DNA of 64,000 nt from an uncultured Pirellulales bacterium (GTDB lineage Bacteria; Planctomycetota; Planctomycetia; Pirellulales; Thermoguttaceae), in assembly GCA_938015445.1 (NCBI GenBank), contig CALLPE010000008.1, forward strand, positions 248,001-312,000, given 5' to 3'. Made by a program: the position numbers and the translations under genes. Shown here piece after piece: positions 44,600 through 54,762 of this stretch (position 1 is the stretch's first letter; the number at the start of each line of letters is the position of its first letter). The notes under the pieces are model-generated. The model was not told the origin of the DNA. It was given only the letters and a program-made list of their open reading frames with translations, and did no database searches.

Positions 44600-46057
44600 C
44601 TATGCCAGGCTCGGCAATTGGTCCATCCCGCAGCGGCGAGCTTCGGACTGCATCCGGGCGGTCAGTTCCCGGCGCATTTCGGCAGAGATTACCGGGGCAG
44701 GTGGCTGGTCCAGCAGCCGGCGTACTTCCCGATGGGCCCGCTCGAGCAAACTGGGACGGCCTAATTGTTCCCACCGTTGGCGCCGCGAGCGGTCTATCAC
44801 CGGGCCGGGGAAATGGATTTCGGTTTTCAGCCACCGTCGGGTGTGATCGGCGATCAGAAGGTGTTTTTCCTTGAGTAGTTCTTCCAGTACAGTTCGGGCA
44901 GGAAAATCCTCTCGCGGTTCGATGCCAGCCGCCAACCGAAACGCCATCCCGCATAGCTCGTTATCTAACACCAGCTTTTCCAGGCTCTGGCAGTTCTCGA
45001 AGTCGAGCATTCCCGGCCCCGACACGTTGTTGATGCCGGCCAACACCGCCAGGGTCACCCCGATGCCGCTTTCCAGCCCGGCCTGCGCATCGAGGGCCTT
45101 GGCATCGCTCATCCCGATGTAGGCCTGCGTGGGAAGGCCCAGGTGTTTGCCTATTTCGCAATATGCGCAGTCGAGCATCATCGTTTCCATGGCGGCCATG
45201 GGAGTGGTCTCGTGGCGGACATCGAAAATCGCAGGCGAGCCGCCATACAGCACCGGCGCCCCCGGCCGGGCGAGCTGGCTGAGCACCAATCCGCTGAGCG
45301 TCTCGGCCGTATGCTGGATCAATGTGCCTACCAGGGTCACCGGGGCCTGGAATCCCGAGAGCGGCATGGCGATGAACTCCACAGGGATGCCAGCCCGGGC
45401 GCAATCTAGCAAGTTTTGTGCTGGGGCATAGCTCCACCGCAGCGGCGATGTGGGGCAACAAGAGAAGACCGTCAGCGGTTTGGCCTCCAACTCGGCCTGA
45501 GTGCCGCGGACGATAAGCTGCAAGTCGTGCATTACGGCGAACCCTTCGGCCGAAAAGGCGCCCGTCACCACCGGCTTGCAGCCATACAGCAGGCTGAGGA
45601 ACAAGCGGTAACTGTCCGAGATCGTGGCCGGCACGTCGGCTGGAACCATCGCCGTGCTTTGCGAAGCGATATGTTCGAGCTGCTCGACCAGTCGAACGTA
45701 GGCTATGTAGTCGGCGGTAATGGGGCGGCGGACCTGACCGCTAGGGTATTCCCACAAGTACAGGGCTGCCGAAGCAGGCGTGAAATACACTGCATCGCCG
45801 GCGAAGTTGTGCGTCTGTCGTCCCAGTACGTCGAACAAACCGAAGCTCTTCGGCGCGGTGCGCACCGCTTGCTCTACCAGCGATTGTTTGATGTACACCC
45901 GGCAGCCGTTCTGCCCTACCCGGCAACCGTGCGACGCCAACAGCTCCACAGCCTGGGAGTTGTGAATCTCCACGCCCAGGCTTTCTAGCAGCGCGACTGC
46001 CTCGGCAACGATCTGCTCAATCAGTTCGTCGGTCAAAAAGCGGACTCTGGGACGCAT
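44600..46057 (-). CDS. Trimethylamine methyltransferase (MttB) family protein, non-pyrrolysine type
   Basis: 485 residues, start ATG 46057 with AAAGGG upstream; the frame extension to 46261 lacks family sequence. The TIM-barrel features of the MttB superfamily are visible: LYLWEYPSGQVRRPIT, VFSCCPTSPLRW, YGGSPAIFDVRHETTPMAAM and YIGMSDAKALDAQAGLESG. The frame has no internal amber codon, so it is a Pyl-free homologue like glycine-betaine or proline-betaine demethylases. Members transfer a methyl group to a corrinoid protein. No corrinoid-protein or MtaA-like partner lies beside it in this window, so the substrate is open. Confidence 0.85.
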   Translation of the reverse strand: MRPRVRFLTDELIEQIVAEAVALLESLGVEIHNSQAVELLASHGCRVGQNGCRVYIKQSLVEQAVRTAPKSFGLFDVLGRQTHNFAGDAVYFTPASAALYLWEYPSGQVRRPITADYIAYVRLVEQLEHIASQSTAMVPADVPATISDSYRLFLSLLYGCKPVVTGAFSAEGFAVMHDLQLIVRGTQAELEAKPLTVFSCCPTSPLRWSYAPAQNLLDCARAGIPVEFIAMPLSGFQAPVTLVGTLIQHTAETLSGLVLSQLARPGAPVLYGGSPAIFDVRHETTPMAAMETMMLDCAYCEIGKHLGLPTQAYIGMSDAKALDAQAGLESGIGVTLAVLAGINNVSGPGMLDFENCQSLEKLVLDNELCGMAFRLAAGIEPREDFPARTVLEELLKEKHLLIADHTRRWLKTEIHFPGPVIDRSRRQRWEQLGRPSLLERAHREVRRLLDQPPAPVISAEMRRELTARMQSEARRCGMDQLPSLA

Positions 46058-46360
46058 CGGACGCCCTTTGATGCAATGTTGACTCACAGTTGAATGTTGC
46101 GCCACACCAATAGCAGCGCAGGCCGAATAAATACACATTCCGAGCGGGTATGCACAACCACATCGGCGTACTTGCGCGAGTCGAAAATGTCGTCGCCGAG
46201 CGGTGAGACACCAATCGGGCGCTGCCCAGTCTACGCCACGGCCTAATGGCATGGCAAGCATTTTCGGCTGCGTTGGGCAGGTGCCATTGGCCGGTACGTC
46301 GACCGGGAGTCGTGGGCTGATGAAAACAGCGGTCCAGGGCCTCTACGCGGAAACATCGGT

Positions 46361-46480
46361 CCACGGGTTCGATGTGAAAACAGCCGTCGGCGGGGGCGGT
46401 GCGAAAAAAAGCAGTCCACGGGTTCGATGTAGGAAAAGCAGGCCACGGGTTCGATGTGAAAACAGCCGTCGGCGGGGGCG
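46361..46480. repeat. 38-bp direct repeat (two exact copies plus a partial)
   Basis: CCACGGGTTCGATGT plus the following 23 bases (46361-46398) recurs exactly at 46443-46480. The 15-base head also occurs alone at 46416-46430. It lies about 300-420 bases upstream of the mttB-like gene. Confidence 0.85.
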
Positions 46481-46584
46481 ATAACCGATCAGACCGTCAG
46501 GGGCACAAGCCGATTGGGCGATTGGGCTTTCGGCGCCCGCTGCTTCTTTGGCCGCGTTGTGGCAAATCGTGAATTTTGGCGGCC

Positions 46585-46638
46585 TTGTGACAAGCCAGCG
46601 ATTTGTTACAATAGACAATGCAGCGATTTGTTACAATA
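46585..46638. promoter_or_regulatory. Three TTGTNACAA palindromes, possible operator or duplicated promoter
   Basis: TTGTGACAA (46585-46593), TTGTTACAA (46603-46611) and TTGTTACAA (46628-46636) lie within 52 bases. The last two sit in an exact 18-base repeat (CAGCGATTTGTTACAATA at 46596-46613 and 46621-46638). Each repeat ends in TACAAT, a good sigma-70 -10 hexamer, and a TTGTGA lies 16 bases before the first. They could be protein-binding sites, a duplicated -10 element, or both. Confidence 0.5.
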
Positions 46639-46974
46639 AATGCTGTTGTGTCGGCTGCGACCCCCTGCGCGGGGCCCGCGGCGCTAAGCGTTTATCGCGT
46701 CGCGGTTGCTCGGCGATGGTAAGTCGCTGCCGCAGTAAGCGTTACTGGCGCACAGTAGGGCTTTAGCACCGGGCACATCGGGCGATGTGGCTATACGGCC
46801 AGTCTTCCGCCGGCTGCGGGCATAGCTACCGAGTTCAAAACACTTCCAAAGCAAACAACTGGTTTGTCAGAGCGACGTTTTAACGAATACTCGCACGATT
46901 CGGCCTGGCTATGGTTGACCGCAATGAGCGGTACATCCTAGTACTCTAAGTGGCGTTTTTACTTGTGTTTTTTG

Positions 46975-47030
46975 TTTTTTTAGGCAACAAAGCTTTTATT
47001 TAAGGCAACAATCTTTTTAAGGCAAGACGC
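46975..47030. repeat. T-rich tandem repeat (AGGCAACAA) upstream of rpsR
   Basis: AGGCAACAA at 46982-46990 and 47003-47011 and AGGCAAGA at 47020-47027 are each preceded by a T-run. The array lies about 45-100 bases before the rpsR start and may hold its promoter or leader. Confidence 0.6.
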
Positions 47031-47074
47031 GAAAAGCACACACCAGCCCACTAGCGAAACGTCAAAAGACTCCT

Positions 47075-47350
47075 ATGGCACGAAAGTTACAGATCACCAA
47101 GGTAAGCAAACGCCGGGCGAAAGCAAAGCTGCGGACGAAGAAGAAAGATCCGATCTTCGTCGACGGACAACGCCCCAGGCCCATGTATGTCGATTACAAG
47201 GACGTTGATCTGCTCAAGAAACTCACCAACCGACAAGGCAAAATCTTGGGACGTCGCAAGACCGGCTGCACCGCGGTCAGTCAACGGGCGGTGGCCCGGG
47301 CGATCAAGCGCGCCCGGTTCATGGCGTTGCTACCCTACGTGGGCGAATGA
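47075..47350 (+). CDS. rpsR: 30S ribosomal protein bS18
   Basis: A 91-residue small-subunit protein. The bS18 core [20 protein letters not shown] and [19 protein letters not shown] are clear. The N-terminus is very basic ([16 protein letters not shown]). In most bacteria rpsR lies with rpsF and ssb; here it stands alone, followed 214 bases later by a TPR gene and then an RluD-type gene. The gene start is the first Met; the ribosome site is weak (AAAGA). A second divergent S18 copy elsewhere cannot be excluded. Confidence 0.92.
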   Translation: MARKLQITKVSKRRAKAKLRTKKKDPIFVDGQRPRPMYVDYKDVDLLKKLTNRQGKILGRRKTGCTAVSQRAVARAIKRARFMALLPYVGE

Positions 47351-47564
47351 CTCGGTTTGCCGGCAGCGTGCTAGGCGGCTTAAAGGCTTTCGGCAGAGCC
47401 AGGCGACACGCAGCAGGAAACGACCGCCCGTGCTCGGTGCTGACGGCAGCTTACCGTCGGAAAGCAAAAGGTTGCCGCAGCAAGCGGGCCGCCGTGGGCG
47501 TAGCGTGTAATGCCGTAGCAATACGATTAATGCTTTTTTCTTGAGGCGATAGCGGGCAACTGCC

Positions 47565-48524
47565 ATGAAAAGCGAGCGGCGACACGAACTGGAACAAAAC
47601 GAACTGGCCATTTGGCTTGCTGAGATGGCTCAAACCATCAAGCCATACACCAACATCATTCTGGCGGTCGCGTTCGTGGGGGTGCTTTGCGTAGCCATTT
47701 ATGCCTGGTTCAGCCGACAGTCGCGCGCCGAAGCAGCCAAAGCCAGTGCCAGTCTTGTGTCGGCAAGTGTTTTCGACCTTCAGAAGCTTCAGGAAACGGC
47801 AGACAAGTACCCGACCACCAGCGCCGGTCAGTTGGCGGCGGTTACCTTGGGCGATTATTACCTCGCCGTTGGCTGCGCGGCTATTCTCGAGGATCGGGCA
47901 ATGGCCAACCAGAACTTGGGCAAGGCCATCGAATTGTATAAGCTAACGCTCGACCATGCCCGCGACCCATTACTCCGGGAGCGGGCCACGTTAGGACTTG
48001 CCCGGGCGCACGAAACCCGCGGCGATTTGGAACAAGCCGCCGGGTTGTACGAACAAGTCTTGCAGCAGTGGCCCAAGGGGGCCTACTCGGCCGTGGCGAC
48101 AAATCGGCTGCGCGATATCCAGCGGCGGGCGACGCGGGCGTTCTACGACCGGCTGGCCAGCTACGAGCCGAAGGGGCGGTTCATTGAGGATTCGGGTTTG
48201 CCCACTGGTAAACCGGCCTTCGATCCCAGCACGCTGCTGGAGGACGGTCCGGTGTTCGACAAGCCCGGCTCGAAGAAGCTCTTGCTGCCCGAAAAGGAAC
48301 AACCTGTCGGCCCAGGCGAACCGCAGCAGCCTTCAAAGCCCGAAACTCCCGCCGCCGGCTCCGGCCCCGAACAGCCGCTGCCGATCGATCTGAGCCGGCC
48401 GTTGGGCGAGCAGCTTCCAAAGCTGGAGGCCAAGCCAGAGACCGAAGTAAAGCAGCGCGAGGAGAAACAGGAGCAATCGGGCGACAAGCCGGAGGGCACT
48501 GAATCCGCGGCGCCCAAACCGTAG
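47565..48524 (+). CDS. YfgM-like membrane-anchored TPR protein
   Basis: 319 residues. A short cytoplasmic segment is followed by a membrane helix (NIILAVAFVGVLCVAIYAWF, about 30-50). A helical TPR-like domain (about 55-205, GDYYLAVGCAAIL, LGLARAHETRGDLEQAAGLY) and a Pro/Glu/Lys-rich disordered tail complete the protein. It resembles the YfgM/tol-pal-associated ancillary proteins that bind the SecYEG translocon. The tail is unusually long. The neighbours are rpsR upstream and an RluD-type synthase 76 bases downstream. No specific function is proven. Confidence 0.72.
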   Translation: MKSERRHELEQNELAIWLAEMAQTIKPYTNIILAVAFVGVLCVAIYAWFSRQSRAEAAKASASLVSASVFDLQKLQETADKYPTTSAGQLAAVTLGDYYLAVGCAAILEDRAMANQNLGKAIELYKLTLDHARDPLLRERATLGLARAHETRGDLEQAAGLYEQVLQQWPKGAYSAVATNRLRDIQRRATRAFYDRLASYEPKGRFIEDSGLPTGKPAFDPSTLLEDGPVFDKPGSKKLLLPEKEQPVGPGEPQQPSKPETPAAGSGPEQPLPIDLSRPLGEQLPKLEAKPETEVKQREEKQEQSGDKPEGTESAAPKP

Positions 48525-48600
48525 CCGCTTTATTTTTGCTGGATTTTTGCTGGGCTAGCGACTTGCAGGTCAACGACTGTCGCTGCTGTTTGTCGTTCGT

Positions 48601-49596
48601 ATGACAGATCGGCTATTGTCCTCCGAACCGGTCGAGTTGGTTGTCGGGCCGAGCGATGCCGGGATGCGATTGGATGCCTTTCTGGCGCAGCAATTCTTGC
48701 AATACAGTCGGGCACATTTAAGGCGGGTGATTACTGCCGGGGGAGTGCGGGTCGATGGCAAAGGGGGCAAGCCGGCGTTTCGCCTCTCGCCCGGACAGAA
48801 AGTGATCATTGTCTTGCCGGAAATCCCCAGGCAAACCGCCCAGCCGGAAAACATCCCTCTGGATATCCTCTACTACGACGACGAGATAGCCGCTGTCAAT
48901 AAACCGGCCGGCATGGTCGTACATCCCGCCCGCGGTCATTGGAAGGGCACCCTGGTCGGCGCTTTGCAATACCATTTTGGTCAGCGGCTGAGCCGTGCCG
49001 GAGGGCCGACGCGGCCAGGCGTGGTCCATCGCCTGGACCGCGACACTAGCGGCGTTATCCTGGTCGCCCGGAGCGATCAGGCACACGCTCGCCTGGCTGC
49101 CCAGTTCCAAGCCAGAACCATAGAAAAAGAGTATTTCGCGCTGGTCTCCGGCGTACCGGAACGGCATAGCGACTATATCGATTGCCCCATCGGCGTCCAT
49201 CCGCAGCAGCGCGAGAAGATGGCCATCCGGCGCCACTGGTCGCACAGCCGTCCCGCACGCACGTACTACGAAGTGCTGGAGCGTTTCGAGGGGTTTGCGG
49301 CATTGCGGGTGGTTCCGCTAACCGGACGCACGCACCAGATTCGCGTTCATCTAGACCACATCGGCTGCCCGGTGCTGTGCGACAAGCAATACGGCGGGCG
49401 CAGGCAGATCACCCGAGGCGAAATCCGCCGCGACCCTACCGACAGTCTGGTGCTGCTCGAGCGGCAGGCCCTGCACGCCCGGCGAATAAAGTTCATCCAT
49501 CCTACTACCGCGTGCCCGATGGAAATCGAGGCCCCGCTGCCGCACGACATCGCCACGGTATTGCACGAACTGCGAACCTACCGTAGCGCGCGATAG
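48601..49596 (+). CDS. RluD/RluA family 23S rRNA pseudouridine synthase
   Basis: 331 residues. An N-terminal S4 RNA-binding domain (MRLDAFLAQQFLQYSRAHLRR region, about 22-80) is followed by the catalytic domain with HRLDRDTSGVILVAR (143-157), where D146 is the catalytic aspartate. VNKPAGMVVHPARGH and PLTGRTHQIRVHL complete the family motifs. It isomerises uridine to pseudouridine in large-subunit rRNA. The length fits RluD/RluC. No ribosome site is obvious before the ATG. Confidence 0.92.
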   Translation: MTDRLLSSEPVELVVGPSDAGMRLDAFLAQQFLQYSRAHLRRVITAGGVRVDGKGGKPAFRLSPGQKVIIVLPEIPRQTAQPENIPLDILYYDDEIAAVNKPAGMVVHPARGHWKGTLVGALQYHFGQRLSRAGGPTRPGVVHRLDRDTSGVILVARSDQAHARLAAQFQARTIEKEYFALVSGVPERHSDYIDCPIGVHPQQREKMAIRRHWSHSRPARTYYEVLERFEGFAALRVVPLTGRTHQIRVHLDHIGCPVLCDKQYGGRRQITRGEIRRDPTDSLVLLERQALHARRIKFIHPTTACPMEIEAPLPHDIATVLHELRTYRSAR

Positions 49597-49794
49597 CCGC
49601 GCCGATGGTTCGCCTTGATGGCCAAGCCGCGAGTGCCCCTCCGATATATACCGTCCGGGCTAAATAGTTGCTATGCACGACGAACTTGCCCGACGCACAG
49701 ATTGCCTGACATTCGTGGGCAACCACCGTGGGAGCACTCTGGCATTTGTGCAGTTCATTGAACGACTAGCAGCAATGTTGGGCAGACAAGCCGT

Positions 49795-51009
49795 TCAGCT
49801 CCGTGGCGGTAAGTCGGGCTGGGGGCTGCGCAGCACATCGACGATCGCCCAAAATGCAGGCTTGGGCTGGTTGTTGGCGTCGAAGACCAGCGGGTGCTGT
49901 CCGAAGCGCCAGGTCCTCCGGTCGTTCAATCCCCAAAATGTCACTCGCTCGAGTACGCTGTTGTGCTCGACGAAGATGGCGAACAACCGTGCATAAGCGT
50001 CGGCCTGGGCTTTGAGGTCTTCGGGCGCAGCCGGCGCGATGTTAGCCGCTCTGCGCGGTCCGAAGCCGGGACCGAATTGCCCGCCCGACGTTCCCCGGAT
50101 CGTCACGTCCAGCTCTGTGATGGCTACTTTTAGGCCCAGCGCGGCATAGTTGCCAATCGCCTTGTCGATGGCGGCGTAAGGGATGCCTCGGGTGCTCCAG
50201 TGCCCCTGGATGCCTACAGCGTGGATCGGCACGCGCTGATCGAGCAACCGTCGGAGCAGCACCAGTGAGCTGGCGTGTTTCGGGCCGGCTTCGATGCCGT
50301 AGTCGTTATAGTACAGCTTGGCTTGGGGATCGGCCTGGTGGGCGAACTTGAATGCCAGCGTGATGAACTCCGGCCCCACCGCCTGTAGCCACGACGAGCG
50401 GCGCAGATTCTCTGTCCGGCCGGTCTGGGCGTCGCCGCCGTCGCTGATCGCCTCGTTGACCACGTCCCAGCTTTGAATCTTTCCCTTATAGCGTCCCACA
50501 AGCGTACTGATGTGCTCCTCCATACGCCGGATGACTGTCGCTTTGTCGCCGTCGCGAAAGAACCAGTCGTTGGTTTGGGCGTGCCAGACCAGCGTATGAC
50601 CGTGCACGTCTATGTTGTTCTCCAGGCACCATTTCACCAGGGCGTCCGGGCGCTCGAATCGCCAGGTGTTCTGGCTGGGATGCACCAGGGCGGGCTTCAT
50701 GCAGTTTTCCGGCGTCACCATGTTGAAGTGCTCTTTGACCAGCGCCAGCTCTTGTTGGGAATAGTTTCCTGGCAAATCCCCCGCCATACCGATGAGGAAA
50801 TGATTCCTGTACAACTCCTTGAGTGCAGGGGGCCGACGCTCAGACGGTTGCCCAGACTCCTTCGGGCGGTTAGCATCAGACGGTTGCGAAAGGTCCTTTT
50901 GGGTGGGCGCAACCGACGGCTCGGCGCCCAGCGCGGCCGCAACACCCCACAGCGCTGCGCCAGCACTGGCCTGCTGAACAAACTTGCGTCGATCGTATTG
51001 GATTGCCAT
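49795..51009 (-). CDS. Endo-1,4-beta-xylanase, GH10 family
   Basis: 404 residues. A twin-arginine-like signal (YDRRKFVQQASAGAALWG) and a Pro/Ser-rich linker precede a GH10 barrel. Catalytic residues are E186 (acid/base, in WDVVNEAIS) and E299 (nucleophile, in VAITELDVT). Substrate-binding VHGHTLVWHAQTNDWFF is conserved. It cuts internal xylan linkages. The start codon lies 9 bases downstream of the stop of the two-domain esterase gene (end 51019), so both are in one operon with the esterase first. This forms a small hemicellulose-degradation unit. Confidence 0.93.
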   Translation of the reverse strand: MAIQYDRRKFVQQASAGAALWGVAAALGAEPSVAPTQKDLSQPSDANRPKESGQPSERRPPALKELYRNHFLIGMAGDLPGNYSQQELALVKEHFNMVTPENCMKPALVHPSQNTWRFERPDALVKWCLENNIDVHGHTLVWHAQTNDWFFRDGDKATVIRRMEEHISTLVGRYKGKIQSWDVVNEAISDGGDAQTGRTENLRRSSWLQAVGPEFITLAFKFAHQADPQAKLYYNDYGIEAGPKHASSLVLLRRLLDQRVPIHAVGIQGHWSTRGIPYAAIDKAIGNYAALGLKVAITELDVTIRGTSGGQFGPGFGPRRAANIAPAAPEDLKAQADAYARLFAIFVEHNSVLERVTFWGLNDRRTWRFGQHPLVFDANNQPKPAFWAIVDVLRSPQPDLPPRS

Positions 51010-51018
51010 CGTTCGTCC

Positions 51019-53259
<2,241 letters not shown>

Positions 53260-53293
53260 CTACTCCTGAACTCGGTGTGGAAGGCAACGGCCT

Positions 53294-53399
53294 GCCGTCG
53301 CCAAATAAAAAGGGCCGTCGCCAAACGTAAAGAAAAAAGAAAGCGGTATCGTGCAGCGGTACAGTTGCCAAAAGTTTGCCTCTGCGAGCCGTTGCCAAA
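53294..53399. repeat. Degenerate direct repeat (GCCGTYGCCAAA)
   Basis: GCCGTCGCCAAA at 53294-53305, GGCCGTCGCCAAA at 53313-53325, CAGTTGCCAAA at 53362-53372 and GCCGTTGCCAAA at 53388-53399. They lie in the upstream region of the esterase gene. Confidence 0.6.
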
Positions 53400-53434
53400 G
53401 GTAACAAGACGGGTCCGTGCAACAAAAAGCATAG

Positions 53435-53510
53435 TCATCACAAACAGTTAACAGCACTATTATCGTAAGCGGCCAACAGCGGTATCATCACAAGCGACAA
53501 ACGGCACTAT
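53435..53510. repeat. 50-bp-period degenerate repeat (TCATCACAA ... AACRGCACTAT)
   Basis: TCATCACAA at 53435-53443 recurs at 53485-53493. AACAGCACTAT at 53450-53460 recurs in modified form at about 53499-53510 (AAACGGCACTAT). A middle partial unit (CAACAGCGGTA) lies at about 53474. Confidence 0.6.
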
Positions 53511-53909
53511 CCCTATCAAACTTGCCCACCGCGGTGCAACCCACAGCAAACATAAACCCCCGAACCCGATTATGGTGCCGCAGGCCATGCCCCCGGAAGC
53601 TCGCAAAACGTAACCCTCCCACTTGTTCCCACCTGTGGTAAAAGCAACCTTGGTAGCAGAGCAGTGTCGATGTCTTGGGATGTCGTGCTCAACAATCACC
53701 GCAACCGATGCTCGGCCAACCTGGGGCTTTGTCAGGCGGGCATAGCGGCAAATGCGTGCCCTCAGTGCGGCTACGAGGCGCTGCGGTATTTCCTGCCGCC
53801 GCCAACAACTGGGATGCCCCAGAGACTATCGCCCGCACTACGGCCCGTGGGTGACAGCTCGCCTGGCGCGGATGTACGGCGTTGCTGGTCTACTGCAATG
53901 CCTCCTGGC

Positions 53910-53971
53910 TTTTGGTGGAGCGTGTCGTATTTCTGGTGGGCCGTGTCGTTTTTTTGGTGCGCCCTCTCGTT
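53910..53971. repeat. ~20-bp degenerate tandem repeat (TGGTGGNNCGTGTCGT)
   Basis: Three units starting at 53910, 53930 and 53950 share the pattern TTTYTGGTGGGCCGTGTCGT with changes. The array lies about 200 bases upstream of tRNA-Pro. Confidence 0.6.
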
Positions 53972-54173
53972 GCGCGCCGAATTGTGGCGCTGTTGCAAGG
54001 GTCTTTTTCGCGCTCGGCGTCGGTCAGGTTGCGCGTGCCGTTGCGTGGCCGCGCGCCAACGTTCGGCGCTGTTGCAAGAAGCGCCCATTTATGCAATACT
54101 GATTTCGATGGTCAAGGTTGCTGACCGCAGTATGATAATATGCCCACGCGGCAGTTCGGCGTGCGGCTATTTT

Positions 54174-54248
54174 CGGGGCGTGGCGCAGTCTGGCTAGCGC
54201 GTCTGAATGGGGTTCAGAAGGTCGCAGGTTCAAGTCCTGTCGCCCCGA
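54174..54248 (+). tRNA. tRNA-Pro (anticodon GGG)
   Basis: A complete cloverleaf: acceptor stem CGGGGCG with CGCCCCG, D-arm GCGC with GCGC, anticodon stem TCTGA with TCAGA around loop ATGGGGT (anticodon GGG), T-arm GCAGG-TTCAAGT-CCTGT, discriminator A. CCA is not encoded. It decodes CCC proline codons. Confidence 0.93.
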
Positions 54249-54293
54249 TTATTTTCGATTTCGCTCTGTTCGGCCAAAGCGGCAGGGTGGCAT

Positions 54294-54310
54294 GGCTGGC
54301 TTGCCCAGCC
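54294..54310. repeat. Hairpin repeat GGCTGGCTTGCCCAGCC
   Basis: The third member of the small palindromic family seen at 30691-30735, again preceded by GGTGGCAT. It lies 46 bases after tRNA-Pro. Confidence 0.65.
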
Positions 54311-54338
54311 GTGCATCTGAGTGACTTAGTGGCTCAAT

Positions 54339-54411
54339 GCCCGGTGGTGAGCTGTAGGGCAAATCATTGCAGCATCGCGGGCCAAGCCGGCGGTACCACC
54401 GGGCACTTTTT
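54339..54411 (+). terminator. Possible terminator after tRNA-Pro
   Basis: GCCCGGTGGT (54339-54348) pairs perfectly with ACCACCGGGC (54395-54404) around a 46-base loop. ACTTTTTGTC follows. The long loop is unusual for an intrinsic terminator, so this is tentative. Confidence 0.45.
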
Positions 54412-54441
54412 GTCAGCACGGGGGGCACTCCAGCGTTATCA

Positions 54442-54656
54442 GTGGAGTTTACCCAGTGCTAGTCTGCCACGAATAAGTGTTTTACTGCTAAAAGTGTATC
54501 GGCTACATGCACTTCGGTAGCCACTGCAAGCGTCGATAGCACCGCTGCGTTTTGGCTGTGAGCTTGCACCTCAACCAGTCGCTCGGCGCACCGTAAATTG
54601 CCGCAAACCAGAGCCAGTGACAAATCGTGGCAAAAACAACGCTGGGTAAGCTCCAG
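54442..54656 (+). mobile_element. MITE-like element, copy C
   Basis: 215 bp. The left end GTGGAGTTTACCCAGTG and the right end CTGGGTAAGCTCCAG match the family with single changes. The flanking 9-mers GCGTTATCA (54433-54441) and TGGTTGTCA (54657-54665) agree at 6 of 9 positions, compatible with a decayed target duplication. The internal block CAGTCGCTCGGCGCACCGTA is shared with copy B. Confidence 0.8.
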
Positions 54657-54762
54657 TGGTTGTCAGTGTTGACCTTGGGCACGGGCTTGATAGACTGGAC
54701 TGGCCCGAACAACCCACTTCGACTCTGCCCCCAACAGGCCCCGCATATCAGGAGTGCCCACC

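Larger units (their letters stand above)
46058..47074. other. Large intergenic region with several repeats and possible operators
   Basis: About 1 kb lies between the divergent mttB-like gene and rpsR. It holds a duplicated 38-bp unit (46361-46480), a 25-bp-period duplication carrying TTGTTACAATA, three TTGTNACAA palindromes (46585-46636) and a T-rich tandem repeat before rpsR (46975-47030). No protein is recognised. Confidence 0.6.
54249..54762. other. Intergenic region with hairpin repeat, possible terminator and MITE copy C
   Basis: Between tRNA-Pro and the HzsA-related gene, this 514-base stretch holds a GGCTGGCTTGCCCAGCC hairpin (54294-54310), a large stem-loop with T-run (54339-54411) and MITE copy C (54442-54656). 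No gene is seen. Confidence 0.6.

Noticed and set aside
53664..54197. 177-residue plus-strand frame with CPQCGYEALRYF
   Set aside because: The zinc-ribbon-like piece is brief. The rest is Cys/Trp-rich and overlaps a degenerate repeat and the start of tRNA-Pro, so it is not a convincing gene.
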